Positions 1 through 7,831 of a stretch of 64,000 nt of DNA are shown here, in pieces. The stretch's first letter is position 1; each line of letters opens with the position of its first letter. The position numbers were made by a program, and so were the translations under genes. Origin of the DNA: Albidovulum aestuarii (GTDB lineage: Bacteria; Pseudomonadota; Alphaproteobacteria; Rhodobacterales; Rhodobacteraceae); the NCBI RefSeq assembly GCF_029961185.1, contig NZ_JASBQQ010000001.1, forward strand, positions 186,001-250,000. Reading direction: 5' to 3'. The notes beneath the pieces are model-generated. The model ran no database searches. It saw only the letters and a list, made by a program, of their open reading frames with translations, and was not told the origin of the DNA.

Positions 1-1048
1 TGACCCGCCCCTTCGTCTTGCCCTGAATACTCCCGCTGGAGGCATCCCGGCCGCGCCGCACCTCTCGCGGCTGGGGCCGGATCGGGATTTCCTTCAAAAG
101 CCCCCCGACCCCCATCGCCGCGATGTCGTCATCCGTCACCTCCAGCCCGCAGGCGAGCCGTTCAAGCACCCAATCGGCCCCGTTGAGCGCGGGCGAGCGG
201 GCGCAGCCCGGCAGGCCGATCACCGGCCGACCGTTCAGCGTGCCGTGAAAGAGGAGGTTCCCTGGATCGACCGGCATCCCGAACCGCGCCACGCTGCCCC
301 CCGCGCGCCGCACCGCCTCGGGGGCGACGTCATGGAGGTCAGAAGTCGCGGCCCCGGTCAAGATCAGAGCCATCTCTCCCGACAGCCGCCCGAGCGCTTC
401 GGCGACATCGGCAACCGCATGACGCGCCACCACCACCTCAGCCAAATCCATCCCGAGCGCCCTGAGCCGCCCAGCGACCGCCTCGCGTCCCTTCTCGGCC
501 AGCTTATCGCCGGCAGACTCCGTCAGGATCAGCCCCGCCGAGCGCCGCATAACCGGCAGCACCCGCACCGCCCCTGATGCGACCCGGCAGGCCGCCTCCA
601 GCGCCGTACCGGCCACGGCATAGGCAATGACCTTCACCGTGCCGACCAACATCCGCTCGGTGACCCGGGTAAAGGGCGCAAGCACAGCCAGTGTCAGCGT
701 GGGGTCGACACGGTTCAGCGCATGGATCGCGTCCACATCCATGTCGACGATCCCCGGACCCACCGCATGCAGATTGACCCGCCCGGCATGGGGCACCGTA
801 AGACGCAGCCCGGCTGCATCCGGATCGGGCACCAGTGCGGCAGCCAGCCGCACCGCAGCCGCATCTTCACCGACATCATCCGGGTCGAGCCGCGCAACGG
901 TAACCTCGGTAATTCCTTCGGCGGCAATGACCGCCAAATCGGCCGCCGTCAGCACACGTCCCTTGCCCAGCTTGCGCCCGCCGACCATCAGCGAATGGGC
1001 CAGCACTGCACCCTCGGCCGCGTTTAGGGCAACCGGCCCGAACCTCAT
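1..1048 (-). CDS. Molybdopterin-binding protein (MoeA/MoaB-fold), 3' end outside window
   Basis: The protein should bind molybdopterin or an adenylated form of it and act in molybdenum cofactor synthesis or delivery. About 349 codons are visible. Near residue 230 there is a TGAATSD loop, followed by FGMPVDPGN and GLPGCARSP (about residue 277), which are the conserved phosphate- and pterin-binding loops of the MoCF domain. The ATG overlaps the stop of the upstream xdhC-like gene (ATGA), so the two are translationally coupled. Past the domain (GGLLKEIP...RPQPRE) the frame continues through a GC-rich dispersed element at 11-46 without a stop, which is unusual. Some relatives carry a fused MobA-like nucleotidyltransferase domain here; the window ends too early to say. 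Family sure, exact role inferred. Confidence 0.82.
   Translation of the reverse strand, partial: MRFGPVALNAAEGAVLAHSLMVGGRKLGKGRVLTAADLAVIAAEGITEVTVARLDPDDVGEDAAAVRLAAALVPDPDAAGLRLTVPHAGRVNLHAVGPGIVDMDVDAIHALNRVDPTLTLAVLAPFTRVTERMLVGTVKVIAYAVAGTALEAACRVASGAVRVLPVMRRSAGLILTESAGDKLAEKGREAVAGRLRALGMDLAEVVVARHAVADVAEALGRLSGEMALILTGAATSDLHDVAPEAVRRAGGSVARFGMPVDPGNLLFHGTLNGRPVIGLPGCARSPALNGADWVLERLACGLEVTDDDIAAMGVGGLLKEIPIRPQPREVRRGRDASSGSIQGKTKGRV
11..46 (-). repeat. GGAGTATT-type dispersed element, copy 1
   Basis: Read on the minus strand this is GATGCCTCCAGCGGGAGTAT followed by TCAGGGCAAGACGAAG. It shares the GGGAGTATT box and the purine-rich AAGANGAAG end with four other copies in this window (2090, 6055, 25161 and 34771). 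It differs in lying inside an open reading frame, the 3' end of the molybdopterin-binding gene, and is translated in frame. No strong hairpin adjoins it within the window. Confidence 0.5.
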
Positions 1049-2019
1049 GCCCCCCGCCTCAGCACCTGGGTAATCTCCGCCATGATCGAGACCGCGATTT
1101 CGGCGGGCGATTTCGCCCCGATATCAGCGCCGACAGGCGCATGGATACGGGCGATCTCGGTGGCGGAGAACCCCGCCTCCTCCAGCCGCGCCACACGCTT
1201 GGCATGGGTCCGGGTGGATCCGAGGCAGCCGAGATAGAAGACGTCGGACCGCAGGGCCGCCACGATCGCCGGATCGTCGAGTTTTGGGTCATGGGTCAGC
1301 GTCACGACCGCAGTCCGCTGGTCGAGCCCGACCGCCGCCATCGCCTCGTCCGGCCAGTCATGGCTGATCACTTCGCCCGGAAACCGCGCATCGGACCCAA
1401 ACGCCTCGCGCGGGTCGATCAGGACGGGATCATAACCGCAGGCGCGCGCCATCGGCAAAAGCGCCTGAGCGATATGGACCGCACCAACCACGATCATGCG
1501 TAAGGGCGGGTTGTGGATATGGACGAACTCGTCGCCCTCGACACCCGACTTGTCCGACCGGAATCTTTCGGCAAAGCCCCCCTCGCGCGGCTCCAGCCGC
1601 CGCGCTGAGCCGTCCAAATGAACGACATAGGCAACCGGCAGCCGCCCGGCCCGTGCCATAACGATATCGGACAGCATCTCTTCGGGCAGGACGGAACCGA
1701 CGGGTTCCACCAGAACCCGTATCTGACCACCGCAGGCGAGGCCCACCGCGAAGGCGTCATCGTCGCTGACACCGAAAGTCAGAACCCTAGATTTGCCATC
1801 GGCCAAAGCCGCCCCGGCTTCTTCCACCACCGCGCCCTCGACACAGCCGCCCGAGACCGAGCCCATCATCTCGCCCGCGCCGGAGACGGCGAGTTGCGAT
1901 CCGACCGGGCGTGGTGCCGAACCCCAGGTCTCGATTACCGTGGCCAAAACCGCCCCCTGCCCGGCGCGATGCCAGTCGAGCGCGATTTCGGGAATTCTGT
2001 CGTGTTCGGCGCGATCCAT
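1045..2019 (-). CDS. XdhC/CoxF family molybdenum-enzyme maturation protein
   Basis: XdhC-type proteins bind the molybdenum cofactor, promote its sulfuration and pass it to xanthine dehydrogenase-type hydroxylases in the cytoplasm. The 324-residue protein has the N-terminal XdhC/CoxI domain (ETWGSAPRPVGS, then SVSGGCVEGAV with the conserved cysteine) and a C-terminal Rossmann-like domain starting at MIVVGAVHIAQAL. The start is set by a good ribosome site (GGGAGGAAAGGCT then ATG); the longer open frame upstream has no such signal and runs through hairpins. It is coupled to the molybdopterin-binding gene by an ATGA overlap. The CoxD- and CoxE-like genes at 4785-7031 suggest a CO-dehydrogenase-like or xanthine-dehydrogenase-like client elsewhere in the genome. 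Confidence 0.88.
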   Translation of the reverse strand: MDRAEHDRIPEIALDWHRAGQGAVLATVIETWGSAPRPVGSQLAVSGAGEMMGSVSGGCVEGAVVEEAGAALADGKSRVLTFGVSDDDAFAVGLACGGQIRVLVEPVGSVLPEEMLSDIVMARAGRLPVAYVVHLDGSARRLEPREGGFAERFRSDKSGVEGDEFVHIHNPPLRMIVVGAVHIAQALLPMARACGYDPVLIDPREAFGSDARFPGEVISHDWPDEAMAAVGLDQRTAVVTLTHDPKLDDPAIVAALRSDVFYLGCLGSTRTHAKRVARLEEAGFSATEIARIHAPVGADIGAKSPAEIAVSIMAEITQVLRRGA

Positions 2020-2089
2020 AGCCTTTCCTCCCGGCCTCAATATGGCCCCGCGCCCGACGCCCCGCCAGTGGCAAAACTCAACATCCCGT

Positions 2090-2182
2090 CTTCTTCTTGG
2101 TACAAATACTCCCGCACGAGGCACCTGAGCCCCCTTTCGCAAGAAAGGGGGCGAGGCAGGGAAATGGCCCCGGGACGGGGCC
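2090..2182 (-). repeat. GGAGTATTT-type element, copy 2, with two GC hairpins
   Basis: The plus strand reads CTTCTTCTTGG, TAC, AAATACTCCCG at 2090-2114. This is followed by a perfect 10-bp stem at 2129-2152 (GCCCCCTTTC, loop GCAA, GAAAGGGGGC) and a 6-bp stem at 2166-2182 (GGCCCC, loop GGGAC, GGGGCC). It fills the gap between the DUF1203 gene and the xdhC-like gene. The hairpins could end or stabilise the DUF1203 transcript, although no U-run follows on that strand. The box matches the other copies, so this is one member of a family rather than a lone terminator. Confidence 0.6.
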
Positions 2183-2191
2183 TCAATCAGG

Positions 2192-2665
2192 TCACGCCGC
2201 GCGCCGGATGCGGAGCTGGAAGCAATTGTTGCGCGCCGACCTGACATCGACAAAGGCTATACTCGGACTGGACAGAATCTCGGCCGCATAAGCCTCGATC
2301 TCTCCATTCGGTACGACCTTCCCGGTCCCGTAGACGATCCGGTGTTCCGCCGAATAGCCTTTCAGAAGAAAATCCGGGCTGCCGGAAAGGATCGCGGGAA
2401 CACCTTCGCCTTCAAACGCCCTACAGTCCTCTTCACACAGAAAGATCGGACCGCATTCGGCATAGGCCTGTAATTCGGGAAAGGGTCGATGTGCGAGGAT
2501 GAGGTATTCGGCACCCGCGGGCACATGGTTCAGGCAGTGCCGGCAGGGCGTACCGTGCCCTTCCGAGATCGCACCTCGTTCGGCGGGCTGACCGTTTGCG
2601 TCGGGTCCGCCCGTACGCAGGGCATGGACCAGGTCGCTGTCCATCGGCTCGTATTTCAGTTTCAT
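2192..2665 (-). CDS. DUF1203 domain-containing protein
   Basis: This 157-residue protein matches the DUF1203 family, common in Rhodobacteraceae and of unknown function. It has a CRHC pair (within TPCRHCLNHV), then FLCEEDCRAFEG, and a C-terminal half ending FVDVRSARNNCFQLRIRRAA; the repeated cysteines hint at a metal or redox site, but this is inference. The start at the second methionine (MKLKYEP) is chosen because AACGGAGGTCCCG precedes it. It has no signal peptide or membrane segment. It lies downstream of the OmpA-like gene on the same strand and is separated from xdhC by hairpins, so it is probably the last gene of its own transcript. Confidence 0.75.
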   Translation of the reverse strand: MKLKYEPMDSDLVHALRTGGPDANGQPAERGAISEGHGTPCRHCLNHVPAGAEYLILAHRPFPELQAYAECGPIFLCEEDCRAFEGEGVPAILSGSPDFLLKGYSAEHRIVYGTGKVVPNGEIEAYAAEILSSPSIAFVDVRSARNNCFQLRIRRAA

Positions 2666-2749
2666 CGGGACCTCCGTTTCAGACTTCCCGATGAAAATGG
2701 GCCGCGCGGGACATCCCACGCGACCCGAAGCTTGCGCATTGCTCAGGGA

Positions 2750-4684
2750 TCAGTTCTCGGCCTGCCGCAGAAGGTCGGTGATCCGCCGCACGCTCGCCCG
2801 CCGATTGGCGCGTTCGGCATCCTGCGTGTCGATCTTCAGGAACCCTTCGCCGTAACCCTGCACGACCATGTTTTCCGGCGGCACCGCGAAATATTCCGTC
2901 AACGCCAGCGCCACCGATTCCGCGCGCCGGTCAGACAAAGCGAGGTTGTAGGCTGCCGAGCCAACGGCATCGGTATGGCCTTCGATCAGGAAGACTTCGC
3001 TCGGATCATCAGCAACATAGGACTGGATCAGCCGCCCGAGACGCGCGAGCGACTTCGCCTGATCGGGCCTGATCGCCGCCGAGCCCGTCTCAAACGTGAT
3101 CGCGTCAAGATCGATCACGGGCACCAGCGCCCGGACCTCGGCGATGTCGCGCACCTGCGCGAGCGAGAAACGCCGGTCGAGAACCGCCTGCTGCTCAAGA
3201 GCTGCGCGCAGGGCATCCTCGTCGGCGTCGGAGGTAAAGACGGGCTGCACGGCAGGCGGAGGCAGTTCGGAAACCACAACCGGCGCAACCATGGCGGTGT
3301 CGTCGATCAGGAGCGTCTCGGTCCCATCGACGGCCACATGGGCCCGCCGCAGCACGCGGTATTCCGCATCGCGGATCGTCACGATCTTCGAGCCGTCCGC
3401 CCGCGTCACCGTCGTCCGGGTGGAGCCGTCGTTGAAGGTCTCCGTGCGAACGGTCGATCCCGGCTGACGCAGAAGCGCGTTGTCATCCTTGATGATCTGA
3501 TACGACCCGTCCTCGCGCGTCACCACAACCCGGTCGCCGGAGTTCAGTTCTACCTTGCGGTTGTTCGACAGAAGCGCACCGACCGCAACCGCGCCAAGAC
3601 CAAGCAGGATCGCCTTCTCGCCTTTGGAAAGGCCGTCGTCATCCTTCTTCGCCACCGTCGCAGGTGCTGCGGCGGTCTCGTTGACCTTGTTGGCGAAATC
3701 TTCGTCCGAGGAGCGTGCGGTTTCCTCCGTCACCACTTCCTCGGTCACGGTGGCCTCGGCCTCAGCTTCCTCAGTGATCTCGGTCGCGGCGGCGACGGGC
3801 GCCTCGCCCGAGGCTGCGTCGGGCTGAACCGGCAGGTCCGGTACAACTTCGGGTTCGGCCGAGGTCTCTACCGTCTGCTCGGCAACGGCGGTCTCTTCCG
3901 GTGTTGGCTGCTCGGCGGGGGCCTCCTCGACTGCCGTCTCGTCGGTGGCGCCCGTCTCTGCGGCCGGTTCCCCGGTGGCGTCGCCGGATTGGGCCGCCAG
4001 CGCTTCAGCGAGGGACGCATCATCCGTCGTTGACTCGCTTGCCACGCCTTCAGCGCCGGGGGCCGTATCCTCGACCGCCGTTTGCTCCGCAGCACCGGTT
4101 TCGGCGGCCAGTGCCTCGGCGAGCGCAGCTTCGTCGGTAGCAGAATCGGTGTTCGCTTCGGCCGGTGCGGTTTCCGTCACGACCTGCTCGGTCGGGGTTT
4201 CTTCGGCAGGAGCAACCTCGTCCGCGGGGGCGACCTCTTCGACCACTTCTTCCGGCGCGGTCTCTTCGGTCGCAGCGGGTTCGGCGTCTGCGGCCTCAGC
4301 CGGTTCCGATTCAGGCACGATCGCTGCTTCCGCCAGGGCGGCCCTCTCGGCCTCTGCCCCGGCCCGCATGGTCGCCAGAACCTCAACCATGTCCGGCTTC
4401 ACGCCCGCTGCCACGCCCTCAGCGCAGGGCAGTTGCGCGCCGTCGGCACAGATCATCGCCTCCCGCGGCACGGCAAAGACGCCGCCAGCACAGGGCAGTT
4501 CCGCCCCGTCCTCACAGATCATATCCGACGAGGGCAGTTCCGGCACACCGGTCATACAGGGGACATCGCTGCCATCGGCGCACATGAACTGCGGCAAGGA
4601 TGATTCCTGCGCCCTGACCGGCAGCGGCAGGGCAAGCGAAACGCTGGTAATCAGCGCGGTGGTCGTGTTCCAGGTGCGGCGCAT
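2750..4684 (-). CDS. OmpA-family envelope protein with Cys repeats and acidic linker
   Basis: The protein (644 residues) probably links the outer membrane to peptidoglycan. It has a signal peptide (to about residue 25, VRA|QE), then three copies of C-x-D-G-x3-P-C spaced exactly 22 residues apart (Cys pairs 35/43, 57/65, 79/87). A long Ala/Glu/Thr/Val-rich acidic linker follows (about 95-335), then a glycine-rich hydrophobic stretch (ILLGLGAVAVGALL, about 360). The C-terminal OmpA domain has FETGSAAIRPDQ, IEGHTDAVG and SDRRAESV, the peptidoglycan-binding signature. The ATG at 4684 is preferred over an upstream GTG because GGGAG precedes it. There is no beta-barrel domain, so it differs from classical OmpA. 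The function of the Cys repeats is unknown. Confidence 0.82.
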   Translation of the reverse strand: MRRTWNTTTALITSVSLALPLPVRAQESSLPQFMCADGSDVPCMTGVPELPSSDMICEDGAELPCAGGVFAVPREAMICADGAQLPCAEGVAAGVKPDMVEVLATMRAGAEAERAALAEAAIVPESEPAEAADAEPAATEETAPEEVVEEVAPADEVAPAEETPTEQVVTETAPAEANTDSATDEAALAEALAAETGAAEQTAVEDTAPGAEGVASESTTDDASLAEALAAQSGDATGEPAAETGATDETAVEEAPAEQPTPEETAVAEQTVETSAEPEVVPDLPVQPDAASGEAPVAAATEITEEAEAEATVTEEVVTEETARSSDEDFANKVNETAAAPATVAKKDDDGLSKGEKAILLGLGAVAVGALLSNNRKVELNSGDRVVVTREDGSYQIIKDDNALLRQPGSTVRTETFNDGSTRTTVTRADGSKIVTIRDAEYRVLRRAHVAVDGTETLLIDDTAMVAPVVVSELPPPAVQPVFTSDADEDALRAALEQQAVLDRRFSLAQVRDIAEVRALVPVIDLDAITFETGSAAIRPDQAKSLARLGRLIQSYVADDPSEVFLIEGHTDAVGSAAYNLALSDRRAESVALALTEYFAVPPENMVVQGYGEGFLKIDTQDAERANRRASVRRITDLLRQAEN

Positions 4685-4784
4685 TGGCCAATCTCCCACT
4701 GGTTACATCTATGTGTCGTGGATTAATGCACGAAGGCGGGTCCGAGTTCCCTTCACGCTCCGGCAATGAAACGTGAACAGGCGT

Positions 4785-6044
4785 CTATCCGCCGATAAGT
4801 CGCATCAGACGTTGTTTTTCTCCGCCGTCGCGGGACGCTGCGATTACCGCGCCCAGCGCCTCCAGCGAGGCGACCGAATGCCCGGCACGGAAACTATCGA
4901 CATGCGGCAGCATGGCCGCAATACCCCGCGCCTTCGGAACGAAACCATCCCAACGCAGCAAGGGATTGACCCAGATCAGGCGGCGCGCGGACAGGTGGAG
5001 CCTTTCCATTTCCCGCGCAAGATCGGCGGCGGGGTCACGGTCGAGCCCGTCCGAGATCAAGAGCACAACTGCCCCCTGCCCCATCACCCGGCGCGACCAG
5101 TCGCGGTTGAATTCATGCAGGCAGGCGCCGATCCTTGTGCCGCCTTGCCAATCCTGCGCCTCGGCCCCGGCGGCGGCGAGGGCTGCATCAACATCGCGCT
5201 TGGCCAGATGCCGGGTGATGTTCGTCAACCGCGTGCCGAAGGTGAAGGCATGCACCTTCGCCCATCCCGCGCCCTTCCGGTTTGCCACGACATGAAGGAA
5301 ATGCAGCACCATGCGGCTGTAGTTCGACATGGAGCCGGAGATGTCGCACAGGACCACCAGATTGGGCCAGCGTTCGCGCCTGGCCTTCATCGACAGGTCA
5401 CGGAACTCGCCACCACGGCGGATCGCCGCGCGCATGGTCCGTCGCCAGTCGGCCAGCGCCCCGAGCATGGCAGGCCTCGTGCGGCGCGAGACGAGCGGTT
5501 TCACCGGCAGCGAAAGCCGCGCGATCATGCGTTTCGCCTCGGCGATCTCGGCCACCGACATCTGTTCGAAATCGAGCGTTTTCAGACGTTCCTCGGCCGA
5601 CGTGGTGGCGGTGGCGTCAATCTCGATCTCTGTCTCGCCGTCATCTTCTCGCGAAACTTCGGGCAGATCACGGTGGGCGCCATCCAGCAGTGCCTCTGCC
5701 GCGCGTTTCTCGGCCGGTCTGGCAAGCCGCTCCTCCTGCACGCCGTGGATCGCGGGCAGCATCAGGCTTATCATGTGTTCCAGATAACGCGGATCGCGCC
5801 AGTAGAGCCGGAAGACCTGAGCAAAGACCGCGCGATCTTCGGGGCGGGATACGAAGGAGGCGTGAAGAACCCAGTAGAAATCCTGTCGGTCGGTAAATCC
5901 AGCCGCCTCGACCGCACGGATCGCGTCGATCACGCGACCGGGACCGACCTTCAGCCCCGCCTTGCGGAGCGCGCGGGCGAAATGGGTGATATTGGCGGCA
6001 AGCTTGCCGTCTTCGGGGATATCGAGTGGCAAGACCTCAGCCAT
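4785..6044 (-). CDS. CoxE-like VWA domain-containing protein
   Basis: CoxE proteins pair with CoxD/MoxR AAA+ ATPases and act as chaperones in maturing the active site of molybdenum CO dehydrogenases. The 419-residue protein has an N-terminal helical region (SFVSRPEDRAVFAQVFRLYW), an acidic middle section, and a VWA domain whose MIDAS motif DISGSMS lies near residue 230, followed by TFGTRLTNITRHL and LLISDGLDRD. It is 72 bp downstream of the MoxR ATPase gene on the same strand. I see no Shine-Dalgarno sequence before the ATG; the leader is occupied by the GC hairpin of repeat copy 3. The pairing with MoxR, XdhC and a MoCF protein supports the maturation role; the client enzyme is not in view. 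Confidence 0.85.
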   Translation of the reverse strand: MAEVLPLDIPEDGKLAANITHFARALRKAGLKVGPGRVIDAIRAVEAAGFTDRQDFYWVLHASFVSRPEDRAVFAQVFRLYWRDPRYLEHMISLMLPAIHGVQEERLARPAEKRAAEALLDGAHRDLPEVSREDDGETEIEIDATATTSAEERLKTLDFEQMSVAEIAEAKRMIARLSLPVKPLVSRRTRPAMLGALADWRRTMRAAIRRGGEFRDLSMKARRERWPNLVVLCDISGSMSNYSRMVLHFLHVVANRKGAGWAKVHAFTFGTRLTNITRHLAKRDVDAALAAAGAEAQDWQGGTRIGACLHEFNRDWSRRVMGQGAVVLLISDGLDRDPAADLAREMERLHLSARRLIWVNPLLRWDGFVPKARGIAAMLPHVDSFRAGHSVASLEALGAVIAASRDGGEKQRLMRLIGG

Positions 6045-6054
6045 ATGTCGGCAC

Positions 6055-6101
6055 GCGGGGGCGCTGCCCCCGCACCCCCGGAGTATTTTCAGACAGAAAG
6101 T
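6055..6101 (-). repeat. GGAGTATTT-type element, copy 3 (3' of moxR-like gene)
   Basis: On the plus strand an 8-bp stem (GCGGGGGC, loop GCT, GCCCCCGC; 6055-6073) is followed by ACCCCCGGAGTATTTT and CAGACAGAAAG. Read in the direction of the flanking minus-strand genes, the box comes 16 nt after the MoxR stop codon and the hairpin follows it, ending close to the coxE-like start codon. This order (stop codon, pyrimidine-rich box with AAATACTCC, GC hairpin) is the same as in copies 4 and 5. Confidence 0.6.
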
Positions 6102-6116
6102 GGAACGAGAAACACA

Positions 6117-7031
6117 TCACTGTGCCGGGGTAAGCTCGGCGCGGACCTCATCCAGCAGCTTCTTGGCAGGTGATCCGGCGATCTTCTGGATGTCGTCTTG
6201 GTACTTTAGGATCGCGCCCAGCGTATCGGCGATGACTTCGGGGCTGAGAGCGATCACATCGAGCGCAAGCAGGCATTTTGCCCAGTCAATCGTTTCGGCC
6301 ACCCCGGGTTTCTTGAACAGATCCTCACCGCGCAGTTTCTGCACGAAGGCCACCACTTCACGGCTGAGTGTTTCGGTCGCCTCGGGCGCGCGGGCATGGA
6401 CGATCTCCATCTCGCGTCCGAATGTCGGATAATCGACCCAGTGATAGAGGCAGCGGCGCTTCAGCGCATCATGCACCTCGCGTGTGCGGTTCGAGGTGAG
6501 GATGACGATGGGCGGCTCAGGGGCCTTGATCGTGCCAAGTTCAGGCACCGTGACCTGAAAATCCGAAAGCGCCTCCAAAAGGAAAGCCTCGAAGGGTTCG
6601 TCGGTGCGGTCCAGTTCGTCGATGAGCAAGACCGGCGCGCCACCGGGCTGGGGCCGCATCGCCGCCAGAAGCGGGCGTTCGATGAGATAGTCCTCGGTAA
6701 AAAGCTCGGTCCGAAGGGCGTCGCGGTCGGCAGTCCCTCCGGCTTCCGCGGTCCGGATCGCGATCATCTGGGCCGCAAAATTCCAGTCGCAGACCGCCGA
6801 GGCCGCGTCGAGGCCTTCGTAGCATTGCAGCCTGATCAAACGCCGCCCGAGTCCCTTGGCGATCGCCTTGGCAATCTCGGTCTTGCCGACCCCGGCCTCC
6901 CCTTCCAGAAAGAGCGGTCGACCGAGTTTCAGCGCCAGGAAAACCACGGTGGCGAGCGGACGGGCGGCGATATAGTCCTGCCCTGCAAGCATGGTTTCAA
7001 CGGCGTCTATTGTGGCGGGGATGGCGGTCAC
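6117..7031 (-). CDS. MoxR family AAA+ ATPase (CoxD-like)
   Basis: MoxR ATPases work with VWA proteins as chaperones for metalloenzyme assembly. The 304-residue protein has Walker A GEAGVGKTE (residues 44-52), Walker B LLIDELDR, and the sensor-1 stretch IVILTSNRTREVHDALKRRC. The GTG start at 7031 is chosen because AAAGGAG lies 6 nt upstream; extending further adds only a basic, low-quality leader. It is the first gene of the minus-strand set with the CoxE-like protein, and its neighbour 4 kb on is XdhC-like, so it is best called CoxD-like. Generic MoxR members are also used for other clients, so the substrate is inference. Confidence 0.87.
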   Translation of the reverse strand: MTAIPATIDAVETMLAGQDYIAARPLATVVFLALKLGRPLFLEGEAGVGKTEIAKAIAKGLGRRLIRLQCYEGLDAASAVCDWNFAAQMIAIRTAEAGGTADRDALRTELFTEDYLIERPLLAAMRPQPGGAPVLLIDELDRTDEPFEAFLLEALSDFQVTVPELGTIKAPEPPIVILTSNRTREVHDALKRRCLYHWVDYPTFGREMEIVHARAPEATETLSREVVAFVQKLRGEDLFKKPGVAETIDWAKCLLALDVIALSPEVIADTLGAILKYQDDIQKIAGSPAKKLLDEVRAELTPAQ

Positions 7032-7201
7032 GTCGGGCTCCTTTGCGGCGCGGCCATGCTGATGGGCCGCCGGGGCGCGGTCAAGTGGCGACCTCGGGCG
7101 GGGACGTGCGACCAATGGACCGGAAAGGGTCAGACGGCAATTGACAGTCTGGCGGTGGCATGGCTCGGTGCAGTCACAGACTGCTAGGCGGGAGAATGCG
7201 C

Positions 7202-7825
7202 ATGTCGATCGAATTGTGGCTGACCTTCGTGGCGGCGTCGTCGGTTCTGCTGATCATTCCCGGACCAACCATCATGCTGGTCCTGACCTATGCGCTGACA
7301 CAGGGGCGCCGAGTGGCGCTGGCCACTGTCGCAGGCGTGGCACTGGGCGATTTCGTCGCGATGACTGCGTCGCTCGCCGGGCTCGGCGCGCTCGTCCTGG
7401 CCTCAGCCACACTCTTCACGGTGCTGAAATGGGTCGGTGCCGCCTATCTGGTCTGGCTTGGCATCAAGCTTTGGCGCACCCGCCCGACCGGAGGGCTTGG
7501 CATCGACACCGAGGCGGATCTGCCTGCGCGCGGGGTCTTTGGCCATGCCGCCGCCGTCACCGCGCTCAATCCCAAATCCATCGCCTTCTTCATCGCCTTC
7601 GTGCCGCAGTTCCTGCGCCCCGAAGCGGCTCTCGCCCCGCAATTCGCGATCCTCATCGCGACTTTCGTGACGCTCGCGGCGCTGAACGCGCTGGCCTACG
7701 CCTTGCTGGCCGACCGGATGCGGGCACGGATCAGGCGGCCGGAAACGCGGCTGTGGCTGAACCGGGGGGGCGGTACGGCGCTGATCGGCATGGGTGTACT
7801 GACCGCCGCCCTGCGCCGGGCCTGA
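7202..7825 (+). CDS. LysE/RhtB family amino-acid exporter
   Basis: This predicted inner-membrane exporter of amino acids or related small molecules has 207 residues, the usual size for the family. It has about six hydrophobic segments and the diagnostic early motif IPGPTIMLVLTYALTQGRR, followed by the G-rich VAGVALGDFVAMTASLAGLGAL. NPKSIAFFIAFVPQF in the middle is also typical. The ATG at 7202 has GGGAG seven bases upstream; the ATG six bases earlier is too close to that site. An MFS transporter gene starts 6 bp after the stop, so the two are probably co-transcribed. The substrate cannot be read from the sequence. Confidence 0.88.
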   Translation: MSIELWLTFVAASSVLLIIPGPTIMLVLTYALTQGRRVALATVAGVALGDFVAMTASLAGLGALVLASATLFTVLKWVGAAYLVWLGIKLWRTRPTGGLGIDTEADLPARGVFGHAAAVTALNPKSIAFFIAFVPQFLRPEAALAPQFAILIATFVTLAALNALAYALLADRMRARIRRPETRLWLNRGGGTALIGMGVLTAALRRA

Positions 7826-7831
7826 CCCGAT

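Noticed and set aside
2489-4033. 514-codon open frame on the plus strand opposite the OmpA-like gene
   Set aside because: It is a mirror of the high-GC OmpA-like gene, gives an Arg/Gly-rich protein without any domain, and has no ribosome site. The minus-strand gene has a signal peptide and OmpA domain.
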